Part shown: in pieces, positions 16,282-25,052 of the stretch
Layout of the letters: the number at the start of each line of letters is the position of its first letter
How positions within the stretch are numbered: position 1 is the first letter of the stretch
Assembly (NCBI GenBank): GCA_964390805.1
Contig: CAYMKL010000039.1
Span: 1 to 50,689, forward strand
DNA length: 50,689 bases
From: CAYMKL01 sp964390805
Lineage (GTDB): Bacteria; Chloroflexota; Anaerolineae; VGOG01
Direction: 5' to 3'
Made by a program: the position numbers and the translations under genes
Notes under the pieces: generated by a model
Database searches by the model: none
Told to the model about the DNA's origin: nothing
Seen by the model: the letters and a program-made list of their open reading frames with translations, nothing else

Positions 16282-17399
16282 AAATCAGATTGAGTAGTAT
16301 CATACTTGCAGTGTCAATCCTGTCATCATGTACGCTCTCTGTAGATGAGAGCGTGACAAAGTTCAACCCGGGACACTATGTTGCCGTTGGGCGCAACACT
16401 GAAATGGCTGAGATTAGGTATCTGGATGAACCGGCGGTGCAAGGTGTCAACAAGCGTTATTTTTGGCGATTCATAGAGCCGGAAGAAGGAGTGTATGACT
16501 TTTCGGAAATAGAAGAGGATCTCGACTACCTGGCGGGACAGGACAAACAGCTTATCGTGTTCTTGATGGACAAGTCTTTCTCTGCAACCGAGACTAGTGC
16601 AATGCCAGACTATCTATCGGAGTATCAGTTCAGATCGGATAAGGGTAGGTTCCGCCCTATTCGGTGGCACCCTGTTGTAGTAGAACGATTTGTGGCATTG
16701 GGGAAAGCTCTTGGTGAGAGGTTTGACTCACACCCAAACTTCGAAGGGATAGCTATCCAGGAGTCGTCTTTGGGAATACCGGAAGAAGGATTGAGGGCAT
16801 TTGATTACACTCCGGAAAAGTATCGTGATGCACTAATCACCATTCTAACCGGTCTACAAGATGCATTGCCAAATAGCCACGTGTTCTGGTACTCAAATTT
16901 CCTGCCTGAAAATGATGGACACCTGCGTCAGGTAGCAGACGCGATTGAGGATTCTGGAGTCTTTATGGGTGGGCCCGATGTTCTCCCTCACCGCCGCTTT
17001 CTAACCCGAAAGTCATACCCCATGTATGAAGATTACCGAAACAGGCTCACACTTTTCTGCTCTGCGCAGAGTGACTCCTACAAGCATCACAAGAACGACA
17101 TTCGGCAAGATCAGCAAGAGCCCGTCCATGAAGACGGATACTTGACCATGGAGGAGATTTTTCTGTTCGCGAGGGACTCACTCCATGTCCGCTATCTGTT
17201 TTGGGACTACTATTACGAGGGTATCGAACAGGGAGAACGAACCTACGATGATGCCATCGAAGTAATTCGGAAGTATCCGACCTTCAATGATCCTAAAGGA
17301 CTGCTTGTTGAGACTAGGCTGATTTGGTTTGTGCCTGTGATTATCATAGGTCTCGTAGTCTTGAGATGGCTTTGGAAAAGGCAAGCTGAGAAAAACTGA
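16278..17399 (+). CDS. Predicted lipoprotein with glycosidase-like TIM-barrel domain
   Basis: The family is not recognised with certainty. The product (373 residues from CTG 16278, or 369 from TTG 16290) starts with KIRLSSIILAVSILSSC, a lipoprotein signal with lipobox LSSC. CTG 16278 lies about 6 bases after AGGAG (16267-16271) and restores the charged signal N-terminus, so it may be the true start. The body resembles GH5/GH42-type barrels: YFWRFIEPEEGVYDF, LIVFLMDKSF, and GIAIQESSLG with a possible catalytic Glu. It ends with a hydrophobic segment (FVPVIIIGLVVLRWLW) and basic residues, so it may be attached at both ends. GC is low and attC-like motifs lie on both sides, as expected for an integron-type gene cassette. 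Confidence 0.6.
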   Translation: MKIRLSSIILAVSILSSCTLSVDESVTKFNPGHYVAVGRNTEMAEIRYLDEPAVQGVNKRYFWRFIEPEEGVYDFSEIEEDLDYLAGQDKQLIVFLMDKSFSATETSAMPDYLSEYQFRSDKGRFRPIRWHPVVVERFVALGKALGERFDSHPNFEGIAIQESSLGIPEEGLRAFDYTPEKYRDALITILTGLQDALPNSHVFWYSNFLPENDGHLRQVADAIEDSGVFMGGPDVLPHRRFLTRKSYPMYEDYRNRLTLFCSAQSDSYKHHKNDIRQDQQEPVHEDGYLTMEEIFLFARDSLHVRYLFWDYYYEGIEQGERTYDDAIEVIRKYPTFNDPKGLLVETRLIWFVPVIIIGLVVLRWLWKRQAEKN

Positions 17400-17456
17400 A
17401 TCGCTCAAGAATCGGTGTTGGCATGACTGATGAAATGGTTATGTTGTCGCTTGGAA

Positions 17457-17507
17457 GACCAACAATCATTGACTCAGGGGAGGCGGCCTAACTCCTGGCC
17501 GTTACAC
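17457..17507. other. Compact attC-like site after the cassette-like gene
   Basis: GACCAACAATCATTG (17457-17471) repeats the 11-mer AACAATCATTG that opens the attC-like site at 15954. The right end is GTTACAC (17501-17507), one mismatch from GTTRRRY. GACTCAGG and CCTAACTC form a partial stem between. It lies 57 bp after the stop of the cassette-like gene. Confidence 0.35.
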
Positions 17508-17516
17508 TGAAATCAC

Positions 17517-18995
17517 ATGGCGGACCCGATGTCCGATAACGCCTATAGCATTGGAAACAGAAAGCAGGTATTCATCAACTGGGACCTGATCGAGCCAGGC
17601 TACGGCGTTGCCTGGGGTGGCGAGAAGGCCACAAGTTGGGAGATGCCCTACGGTGTGCGGATTGCCGTCCACCCGCCGCGTATTGATCCCCAGCCGTTGG
17701 TTTGGCCTGAGCACCCCTGGGAGTCCTGGATCAACGCCTACTCCACCCTCTTCGAGGACGAGGGGCGTTACCGTCTGTATTACGAATGTTACCATGTGGG
17801 TGAAGGGGACTCGGCTAGTGACTTTGATGCCATGTTGTCCTACGCCGAATCCACTGATGGCGTCAACTGGATCAAACCCAGGATCGGCGCCATCCACTTC
17901 AAGGGCTCGACGGACAACAACCTGGTCTATGGATTAGACCTCTCGTTGGGGCGTGGCGCTCACGGTGCCACCGTGTTCAAAGACCCCAACGCATCTCCAG
18001 ACCAGAGATACAAACTCGTCCATACGGGATGTGAAGATGGCAGGCCGTGCGTCTTTGGAGCTGTTTCTCCGGACGGCCTGCGGTGGAAAGCGCTGGAGCG
18101 GCCCCTCCTGGCCGACTACGTGAGCGACACCCAGACTGTCATGCGCTTCGACGTGGAGAAAGGGCGCTACGTGGGTTACTTCCGCGGCTGGAAGGGTGGG
18201 GAGCCCGGCCAGTGGCATGGCCGCCGCACCATCGCCTACGCCGAATCGGATCGCTTTGAGAGCTGGCCGGTGCCTCAGACGATTGTCGCTCCCGATGTGA
18301 ATGACCATCCAGACACCGACATCTACACCAACGCCTACACGCGCTGGCCTGGCGCTGCCGATGCCCATGTCATGTTCCCTGCCTTCTACCAACGGGCGGC
18401 GGACGTGCTGGAGGTGCACTTGATGACCAGCCGCGATGGAGTGCATTGGGAGCGCCCCACCCGCCAGCCCATCATCCCCGCTGGGGAACCGGGCAGCCAT
18501 TGGGAAGGGGGTGTCTACGCCGGGTGTGGCCTGGTCAGCACGCAGCCGGGGGAATGGTCGCTTCCCATTGGACCCAGATGGTACACCCATAACCAGGCAC
18601 ATTTTCCCGAAATGCTGTCGTCCATTCCGCCTGACCGGGGATACCTGTGTCGCGCCACCTGGCGTCAGGACGGCTTCACCTCGCTCGAAGCTCAGACCGA
18701 GGGCAGGTGCACGACCGTCCCCATCGCTTTTACCGGCCAGCGCCTCCAGGTCAACGCCTGGACCCGTTTTGCTGGCCAGATACGGGTCGAGCTGGCAGAG
18801 GCATCGGGCGAAACCATCGCTGCTCACACCTTTGAGGACTGCGATCCGATCTCCGGCGATGCCCTGAAGCACACTGTAACCTGGAGTGGGGAGTCCGACC
18901 TGTCCGCCTGGGCGGGCAAGCCCATGCGCCTGCGGTTCTGGCTGCGCAGGGCAAGGCTGCACGCCATTCAATTCACCCTCCCGCAGGTTCAGTAG
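17517..18995 (+). CDS. GH32/GH43-like beta-propeller glycoside hydrolase homologue
   Basis: A 492-residue protein without signal peptide, related to the beta-fructosidase/GH43-type five-bladed propellers: AYSTLFEDEGRYRLYYECY, SYAESTDGVNW, HGATVFKDPNASPDQRYKLV, DTQTVMRFDVEKGRYVGYF and MTSRDGVHWERP. The last 110 residues form a beta-sandwich-like module. The usual NDPNG nucleophile motif of invertases is not evident, so activity is uncertain; a DP-containing HGATVFKDPNAS segment is the closest feature. The start ATG at 17517 has no strong ribosome site; ATG 17529 is an alternative. It begins the catabolic group that continues with gamma-glutamyltransferase. Confidence 0.65.
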   Translation: MADPMSDNAYSIGNRKQVFINWDLIEPGYGVAWGGEKATSWEMPYGVRIAVHPPRIDPQPLVWPEHPWESWINAYSTLFEDEGRYRLYYECYHVGEGDSASDFDAMLSYAESTDGVNWIKPRIGAIHFKGSTDNNLVYGLDLSLGRGAHGATVFKDPNASPDQRYKLVHTGCEDGRPCVFGAVSPDGLRWKALERPLLADYVSDTQTVMRFDVEKGRYVGYFRGWKGGEPGQWHGRRTIAYAESDRFESWPVPQTIVAPDVNDHPDTDIYTNAYTRWPGAADAHVMFPAFYQRAADVLEVHLMTSRDGVHWERPTRQPIIPAGEPGSHWEGGVYAGCGLVSTQPGEWSLPIGPRWYTHNQAHFPEMLSSIPPDRGYLCRATWRQDGFTSLEAQTEGRCTTVPIAFTGQRLQVNAWTRFAGQIRVELAEASGETIAAHTFEDCDPISGDALKHTVTWSGESDLSAWAGKPMRLRFWLRRARLHAIQFTLPQVQ

Positions 18996-19087
18996 GTAGT
19001 ATTGGACGAAGCACTGGCTCCGGGCAGATGTTCAGACACTGAGCCCTCAAAGGCAACCTGCGGGAGGATAGCAAGGAAGAAACCAAG

Positions 19088-20797
19088 ATGCTAAAGAACA
19101 AAGTGGTCATCACCAGCACCGAGGTGGTGGCCGAGAACGGGGTGGTTGCTGCTGCCCATGAGCTGACGGCCCAGGCAGGTGTCCAGATGCTGCAGCGGGG
19201 CGGCAACGCGGTGGATGCCGCAGTTGCGGCTCAGTTCGTGGCCAGTGTCGTCGAACCAGCCATGTGCGGCCTGGGAGGGCATGGCTTCCTGGCTCTTTAC
19301 GATGCAGCGCATCAGGACACGACGGTCATTGATTGGCAGACCAAGTTGCCTCGAGGTGTATGCGAGGACATGTTCGAGCTGGAGGAGGGCACAGCCGGCG
19401 TCTTTGGCTGGCGCAAGGTCAAGGACAATGCCCAATCCCTGGGGTATCTGGCTGCGGAGACTCCGGCTACAGTCCAGGCCATGTGGGAAACCCACCAGCG
19501 CTATGGCCGCCTGCCCTGGCCGGAGCTGATCGAGCCAGCTATCCCGTTGGCCGAAGAGGGTATTGCGGCGGATGTGAGCATGGCACGCATTACCGCCGCC
19601 AATCTGGCAGACCTGCGCCTGTTTCCCGCCACGGCAGAGATCTTTCTCCGGGATGGGTTGCCTCTGCGAGCGGAGAACTTCTTCACTCCGGGAGACACCC
19701 TCGTTCAGAAGGACCTAGGGCGTACTCTCAGGAAGATCATGGCTGAGGGTGTCAGCGCCATCACGGAGGGGGAGATTCCTGCGGCGTTGGAAGCGGATAT
19801 GGCTGCCCACGGTGGGATCATCACCGCCCAGGATGTAGCGGAGTGTTTCCCTCGCATCTATCAAGAACCGCACTATAGCTACCGAGACTACACCTACGTC
19901 AGTGGGGGCTGTCCGGTGCTGGTGGAAGCACTCAACATTCTGGAGTGCTTCGACCTGGGCTCGCTGGAGCCAAATGACCCCACGTATCGCCATTTGATGA
20001 TCGAAGCGATGCGCCGCGCCTGGGTAGACTCCCTGGCACACATGGGGGATCCGGACTCCATGCCTGTGCCGGGGGAGGGTATTCGGAGCAAAGCGTACGC
20101 TCAGGAGCGGGCGGCGACGATTGAACTTCAACGCGCCTCCAGTGAAGTGCTGCCTGGCGATCCGTGGCAGTATGAGCCTGGTGGCAGGCCGAACGACGCC
20201 GGGACGGCTGGGCGACCGGAGCGCGGCCAGGGGGGCGGCCATACCACACAGATATGCGCCATAGACGGCCAGGGAAACATGATCGCCGTGCACACCAGTC
20301 TGGGTCTGGCCTTTGGATCGAAGGTGACGGTTCCTGGCGCGGGCATTCTTCTGGGCAATGGAATAGAGAGCTTCGATCCTGAGCCGGGCACGCCGAACTC
20401 GCTGGCGCCTGGCAAGCGCCCGTTGCTGGTTGTGCCGGTGGTGCTGATGTTTCGGGAGGGCAAGCCGTTTGCTACGATGTCGGGCGCGGGCGGCCGGCGC
20501 ACCCTGGGAGCCTGCTTGCACATTATGGCCCACTTGGTGGACTTCGGGATGGAGATACAGGAGGCAATGGACGTTCTGCGCCTGCACACCGAGTTGGACG
20601 ACGTGTTCGTGGATTCCCGTATGGATGCGAAGGTGCTGAGCGCGCTTCAACAAATGGGCCATCCCCTGGTGCCGGTCCTGGAAACCCCCACACAGCCCAA
20701 CTTCGGTCGTACTTCGGGGGCGCTGGTTGATCAGGTCACGGGCAGAATCCACGGGGGTGGCGATCTGCCGCGCCAGGGTGCTATAGCGGGCTTTTAG
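19088..20797 (+). CDS. ggt: Gamma-glutamyltransferase family protein
   Basis: A 569-residue Ntn-hydrolase of the gamma-glutamyltranspeptidase family. The family start AAHELTAQAGVQMLQRGGNA is present, with EPAMCGLGGHGFLALYD and, at the autocleavage site, GGGHTTQICAIDGQGN, whose Thr would become the nucleophile of the small subunit. GAGGRRTLGACLHI near the C-terminus also fits. There is no signal peptide, so it is probably cytoplasmic, like the acylase-type members that act on small gamma-glutamyl or acyl amides. AAGGAAG stands upstream of the ATG. With D-aminoacylase and a D-amino-acid PLP enzyme nearby, a role in scavenging unusual amino acids is likely. Confidence 0.88.
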   Translation: MLKNKVVITSTEVVAENGVVAAAHELTAQAGVQMLQRGGNAVDAAVAAQFVASVVEPAMCGLGGHGFLALYDAAHQDTTVIDWQTKLPRGVCEDMFELEEGTAGVFGWRKVKDNAQSLGYLAAETPATVQAMWETHQRYGRLPWPELIEPAIPLAEEGIAADVSMARITAANLADLRLFPATAEIFLRDGLPLRAENFFTPGDTLVQKDLGRTLRKIMAEGVSAITEGEIPAALEADMAAHGGIITAQDVAECFPRIYQEPHYSYRDYTYVSGGCPVLVEALNILECFDLGSLEPNDPTYRHLMIEAMRRAWVDSLAHMGDPDSMPVPGEGIRSKAYAQERAATIELQRASSEVLPGDPWQYEPGGRPNDAGTAGRPERGQGGGHTTQICAIDGQGNMIAVHTSLGLAFGSKVTVPGAGILLGNGIESFDPEPGTPNSLAPGKRPLLVVPVVLMFREGKPFATMSGAGGRRTLGACLHIMAHLVDFGMEIQEAMDVLRLHTELDDVFVDSRMDAKVLSALQQMGHPLVPVLETPTQPNFGRTSGALVDQVTGRIHGGGDLPRQGAIAGF

Positions 20798-20840
20798 GGC
20801 CATTTCACAAAACAGGTCTTGACTTTCCAGGCGGCATCCG

Positions 20841-20962
20841 CCAGGGGCTCCGCTCCGCTCAAGCCCCTGGCTCAGTCTACGAAGCCCCGTCGGGGCTGGA
20901 TTGGACAGGCCGTAGGTCTTTGTAAGCTGAGCCCGATGGCTTCAGCCCCGGGCGGGGTGGCG
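20841..20962. repeat. 122-bp hairpin-rich repeat, copy 1
   Basis: Copy 2 is at 20980-21101, and the two are almost identical over the whole length. Each contains the stems CCAGGGGCT/AGCCCCTGG, AGCCCCG/CGGGGCT and a CAGCCCCGGGCGGGG block. The gap between the ggt stop (20797) and the next gene (21127) holds nothing else. Confidence 0.85.
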
Positions 20963-20979
20963 ACGGAAAGTCAAGTCAG

Positions 20980-21101
20980 CCAGGGGCTCCGCTCCGCTCA
21001 AGCCCCTGGCTCAGTCTACGAAGCCCCGTCGGGGCTGGATTTGACAGGCCGTAGGCCTTTGTAAGCTGAGCCCGATGGCTTCAGCCCCGGGCGGGGTGGC
21101 G
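20980..21101. repeat. 122-bp hairpin-rich repeat, copy 2
   Basis: Tandem copy of 20841-20962 with a period of 139 bp; the main differences are TTG to TTTG and GTAGGTC to GTAGGCC. It shares TTCAGCCCCG with the polX hairpin elements. Confidence 0.85.
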
Positions 21102-21126
21102 CTAGCGTGGCGAGTCGTGAGGGGGC

Positions 21127-22212
21127 ATGGGGCACACCATCGTTTACAAAGACGAGAACGCCTACAGTTGTTTTCCTGACATCGTTCGAACCAGGGCCGG
21201 CGATCTGCTGGTGTCCTTCCGACGGGCCGGAGGATTCAGCCTGGAGGCTGTGCGCCGGGGCAAGTACGACCATGTGGACAAGGGCGCGCGCATTGCCCTG
21301 GCTCGCTCCCCGGACGGCGGACGGTCCTGGGAGCTGGCTCGCATCTTTCCCGTCTTCGACGAGGAGTGCGGTGAGCAGGATCCCTCCATCGCCGAACTGC
21401 GCGATGGTCGGCTGATGATCAACTTCTTCCGTTGGCGGGTGGTGCCCGCTGCTGAGCGGCATCGGCTCAAGTATCCCGCTCGCCAGCAGATTGACGGCTC
21501 GTGGTCGGACGTGGAGGGGCCGTGGGTGCTCACTTCCCGCGACGGTGGCACGACCTGGGACGGGCAGCCGGCACCGGTGGACAGCACCCCGCTGCCTCGC
21601 GCAGGCACCTCTGATGCGGTGCTGGAGCTGCCCGACAGCACGCTGCTGATGGGCATCTATGGAGCTGACTACGGAAGCGGGGTCTGTCGGTCGTACGTTG
21701 TCCGCTCGCCCGACGGGGGGCAGACCTGGAGCGAACCGGCCCTCATCGCCCGCGATCCAGAGGGGCGCATCAGCTTCGAGGAGCCGGCACTGGCGCGTTT
21801 GCCAGAAGGTCGGCTAGTAGCCATGCTGCGCAGCGGTGAGCCGGGCAGATACCAGTACCTCTATCAGGCCATCTCAGACGATGAGGGGCGCACCTGGTCT
21901 GACTTGCACGAAACGCCCCTGTGGGGTCATCCAGCGCACCTGCTGTCGCTGGGCGACGGGCGTCTGCTGTGCAGCTACGGCTATCGGAGACCTCCCTTCG
22001 GCGTCCGCGCCTGCCTCAGCCTCGATGGAGGGGCTACCTGGGACATGGCCCACGAGTTTGTGCTGCGGGACGATGGGGCCAGCCGTGACGTCGGTTACCC
22101 CAGCACAGCGCAGCTCCCCGACGGCACGCTGGTCACGGTCTACTACATCCACGGCGAGGATGGTATCCGGCACATCGCCTGCACCCGCTGGCGGCCAGGC
22201 GAAGGGGACTAG
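21127..22212 (+). CDS. Sialidase/BNR-repeat family protein
   Basis: A 361-residue six-bladed propeller of the sialidase superfamily. Five Asp-box motifs are visible: SPDGGRSWE (about residue 61), SRDGGTTWD, SPDGGQTWS, SDDEGRTWS and SLDGGATWD. The N-terminus has an Arg-rich first blade (CFPDIVRTRAGDLLVSFRR), which fits the arginine triad. No signal peptide is seen, so export is unclear. The next-but-two gene (25053) has the residues of N-acetylneuraminate lyase, which supports sialic acid release as the role. The D-aminoacylase gene begins 1 bp after the stop. Confidence 0.75.
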   Translation: MGHTIVYKDENAYSCFPDIVRTRAGDLLVSFRRAGGFSLEAVRRGKYDHVDKGARIALARSPDGGRSWELARIFPVFDEECGEQDPSIAELRDGRLMINFFRWRVVPAAERHRLKYPARQQIDGSWSDVEGPWVLTSRDGGTTWDGQPAPVDSTPLPRAGTSDAVLELPDSTLLMGIYGADYGSGVCRSYVVRSPDGGQTWSEPALIARDPEGRISFEEPALARLPEGRLVAMLRSGEPGRYQYLYQAISDDEGRTWSDLHETPLWGHPAHLLSLGDGRLLCSYGYRRPPFGVRACLSLDGGATWDMAHEFVLRDDGASRDVGYPSTAQLPDGTLVTVYYIHGEDGIRHIACTRWRPGEGD

Positions 22213-22213
22213 C

Positions 22214-23785
22214 ATGGCGCTCGACATCGTCATCGAGGGTGGTCGGCTGGTGGACGGCACAGGCACGCCCTGGCGTCGAGCCGACGTGGGCATCGTCGAA
22301 GGGCGAATTGCCGCCATCGGACGCTTGCAGAACGCCGCGGCGCGACGCCGCATCGGAGCAGCCGGTCTGGTCGTCTGCCCCGGATTCATAGACATTCACG
22401 CCCACGCTGATCTGAGCCTGCCAACTAACAAGGGACAAAACGGGCGCGTGCGCCAGGGTATCACCACCGAAGTGCTGGGCCAGGACGGCCTCTCCTATGC
22501 CCCTGCATCCCCGAAACATCTGCTGGAGTGGCGGCGATACCTGATGGGCATGAACGGGGATGGGGCGGGCCTGGATTGGGCGTGGTCGTCGGTGGCGGAG
22601 TACCTGGAACGCCTGGAGGGAAAGGCGGCCAACGCGGTCTATCTTGTGCCCCACGGCGCAGTACGGGTCGAGACCATGGGATGGGCCGACCGTCCGGCCA
22701 CGGCTGCGGAGAAACAATGCATGGCGGCGCTGGTCACAGCGGGATTGGAGGAAGGCGCGCTGGGGCTATCCACCGGCCTGAGCTATGTCCCGTGCGCCCA
22801 CGCCACGACCGACGAACTCATCGCCCTCTGCCAGCCAGTGGCTGAGGCAGGGGGGATATTGGCTATCCATCTGCGTAGCTACGGTTCGGCGATTTTGGAT
22901 GCGCTGGACGAGGCCATCAGCGTCGGGCTGGCGACAGGGGTGGCCGTGCAGGTGTCGCACTTGCGTGTGTCGGATCCGGTGAATTGGGGCAAGGCCCCCC
23001 AGATTGCGGCGCGCCTTGACACGGCCCGCACCCAAGGGGTGGACATCACCTTTGACATCTATCCCTACCAGGCTGGCTGCGCGCCTCTTTTCAGCCTCAT
23101 CCCGCTTTGGGCTCAGGCTGGCGGCCCCGACGCTATCCTGGCGCGTTTGGCCGATGACCAGGGACGCGCACGGATGAGGGAGCAGATGCGCAGTTGGGAC
23201 GCGGACTGGGGGGCGTTTTCTCTCTCCAACGCCCCGCCGACGCCCTGGGGTGACTGGGAGGGCCTCAGCTTGCCGGAGGCAGCCCAGGAAAGCGGTCGGG
23301 ACGTGGAGACCTTCATCATGAACCTGCTGCTGGAGACCCAACTGAACGTTACCATCGTGGGACAAGGGGGAAACCAGGAGGATAACGAGTACCTGGCGCA
23401 GCACCCAGCAGCGATGGTGTGTAGCGATGCGGTGCTGGTAGGTGGTCATCCGCACCCGCGCGGCTATGGCACTTTCCCCCGCGTGTTGGCCCATCACGTG
23501 CGGGAGCGGCGCATCCTGACTTTGGAGGAAGCAGTGGGCAAGATGACGGCGGCCCCTGCAGCCCGATTGAACTTAACCGACCGGGGGGTGCTGCGCATCG
23601 GAGCAGCCGCCGACGTGGTAATCTTCGACCCCGACAGGGTGGCGGATAGGGGAACGTACGAGGATGGCCGCCGCCCCCCGGAGGGAATCGAATGGGTGCT
23701 GGTCAATGGCCAGCCGGCCATCGCCCAGGGAACACCCATCGGGGCCCTGGCAGGACGGGTACTGCGCAGGCCCAGCCCCCAATAG
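22214..23785 (+). CDS. D-aminoacylase/N-acyl-D-amino-acid deacylase family amidohydrolase
   Basis: A 523-residue zinc amidohydrolase. The N-terminal VIEGGRLVDGTGTPWRRADVGI and CPGFIDIHAHADL (HxH pair about residue 68) are typical, as are QVSHLRVS and a late CSDAVLVGGHPHPRGYGTFPR region with the metal-site Asp and substrate-binding His residues. The ATG at 22214 directly follows the sialidase stop, so translation is probably coupled. Such enzymes free D-amino acids from N-acyl-D-amino acids, as occur in peptidoglycan debris. The product would feed the PLP enzyme at 23930. Confidence 0.85.
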   Translation: MALDIVIEGGRLVDGTGTPWRRADVGIVEGRIAAIGRLQNAAARRRIGAAGLVVCPGFIDIHAHADLSLPTNKGQNGRVRQGITTEVLGQDGLSYAPASPKHLLEWRRYLMGMNGDGAGLDWAWSSVAEYLERLEGKAANAVYLVPHGAVRVETMGWADRPATAAEKQCMAALVTAGLEEGALGLSTGLSYVPCAHATTDELIALCQPVAEAGGILAIHLRSYGSAILDALDEAISVGLATGVAVQVSHLRVSDPVNWGKAPQIAARLDTARTQGVDITFDIYPYQAGCAPLFSLIPLWAQAGGPDAILARLADDQGRARMREQMRSWDADWGAFSLSNAPPTPWGDWEGLSLPEAAQESGRDVETFIMNLLLETQLNVTIVGQGGNQEDNEYLAQHPAAMVCSDAVLVGGHPHPRGYGTFPRVLAHHVRERRILTLEEAVGKMTAAPAARLNLTDRGVLRIGAAADVVIFDPDRVADRGTYEDGRRPPEGIEWVLVNGQPAIAQGTPIGALAGRVLRRPSPQ

Positions 23786-23811
23786 CTACTGGAGATCTGT
23801 CAGAAAGGCTT

Positions 23812-23903
23812 CGAAGGTGCTCCCAGCCCCCGTCCCCGGGGGCGTCGCTGGCGAAGTGGAGCCGCAAGATCCGCCCCGTGGACGGGGCTCCGAGCACTTT
23901 CCG
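23812..23903. other. Structured intergenic element ahead of the D-amino-acid enzyme gene
   Basis: Outer arms CGAAGGTGCTCCCAGCCCCC (23812-23831) and GGGGCTCCGAGCACTTTCCG (23884-23903) are near-complementary. Inside lies GCCCCCG/CGGGGGC, and CCGCCCCG/CGGGGC shares the right arm. It may fold as an RNA leader or be another hairpin repeat. Confidence 0.5.
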
Positions 23904-23929
23904 AGAGATCTCATTGCTGAGGAGAAACG

Positions 23930-25030
23930 ATGCCCTACGAACCCCATCCAGGTATGCGAGTGGAGGAACTGGATACACCGGCACTCATCGTGGACCTGGA
24001 TATCCTGGAGCGCAACATCGCCAAGATGGCCGACTTCTTCGCCGGGCGGCCTGCGGCTTTGCGACCCCATAGCAAGACCCACAAGACCCCTGCCATCGCA
24101 CATAAGCAGTTAGAAGCAGGGGCCATCGGCATGACCTGTGCCAAAGTTGGCGAAGCTGAGGCCATGGCCGATGGCGGCGTCTGCGACATCCTCATCGCCA
24201 ACCAGGTGATCGGGAAGGTGAAGATTGACCGACTGACGGACCTGGCTCGCCGTGCCGACGTAATGGTCGCGGTGGACGATGCCCGCAACGTCGCGGATCT
24301 GTCGCAGGCGGCCAGCGCCAAGGGAGTCACCCTGCGGGTGCTGGTCGAAGTAGACATCGGCATGAGACGCTGCGGCCTACCGCCAGGTGATCCCGTGCTG
24401 GAGTTGGCCCGCCGCGTGGCCGCATCGCCAGGCCTTAGGCTGACCGGATTGATGGGCTACGAGGGTCACCTGGTGCTGATTCCCGATCCCGAGGAGCGCC
24501 GAACAAAAGTACTGGCCGCTCTGCAGCCCCTGGCCGATACGGTAGACCTTCTGCGCCGCCATGGTCTGGCCCCCGAAATCGTCAGTGGCGGTGCTACTGG
24601 CAGCTATGACGTCACCGGCAGCCATCCCGTGATGACTGAAATCCAGGCCGGTTCCTACGTCTTCATGGATACCACATACAGTGCTGTGCGGCCTGAATTC
24701 GATGTCTCCCTCACCGTGCTCAGCACCGTTATCAGTCGCCCGTGCCCTGATTACATCGTCACCGATGCGGGCCTGAAAGCCCTGACGAGGGATTTCGACT
24801 GGCCAGAGCTGTTGGACGTGCCTGGTGCTGGTGTGCGCTACCTGTCTGAGGAGCACGGCGTCATTGATCTGGCCAATCCGCAGGCGGTGCATCTCCGCCC
24901 TGGCGACAGGGTGAGCTTCATCTCTAACCACTGTTGCACGACCATCAACCTGTACGACAGACTCCACGCTGTACGAAAGGGTGTGGTGGAGGCCATCTGG
25001 CCCATCACAGGGCGGGGAAAGTCTCAGTAA
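23930..25030 (+). CDS. D-threonine aldolase/D-serine dehydratase-like PLP enzyme (alanine racemase N-terminal fold)
   Basis: A 366-residue fold-type III PLP enzyme. ELDTPALIVDLDILERNI opens the domain, and RPHSKTHK (residues 45-52) carries the PLP lysine, probably Lys49. VDIGMRRCGLPPG and the glycine-rich SGGATGSYD (phosphate site) follow, and SNHCCTTINLYD near the C-terminus supplies the His/Cys metal ligands of the DSD1/DTA group. Members cleave or dehydrate D-threonine, D-serine or 3-hydroxy-D-aspartate. GAGGAG lies 6 bases before the ATG. Its place after D-aminoacylase fits D-amino-acid breakdown. Confidence 0.85.
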   Translation: MPYEPHPGMRVEELDTPALIVDLDILERNIAKMADFFAGRPAALRPHSKTHKTPAIAHKQLEAGAIGMTCAKVGEAEAMADGGVCDILIANQVIGKVKIDRLTDLARRADVMVAVDDARNVADLSQAASAKGVTLRVLVEVDIGMRRCGLPPGDPVLELARRVAASPGLRLTGLMGYEGHLVLIPDPEERRTKVLAALQPLADTVDLLRRHGLAPEIVSGGATGSYDVTGSHPVMTEIQAGSYVFMDTTYSAVRPEFDVSLTVLSTVISRPCPDYIVTDAGLKALTRDFDWPELLDVPGAGVRYLSEEHGVIDLANPQAVHLRPGDRVSFISNHCCTTINLYDRLHAVRKGVVEAIWPITGRGKSQ

Positions 25031-25052
25031 GAAAGCGAGGAGATAATCTATA

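Noticed and set aside
19088..20797. Secreted gamma-glutamyltranspeptidase
   Set aside because: The N-terminus starts directly in the catalytic fold with no signal peptide and no better upstream start.
20841..21101. CRISPR array
   Set aside because: Only two long repeats with internal stems and a 17-bp spacer; no regular short repeat-spacer pattern and no cas genes.
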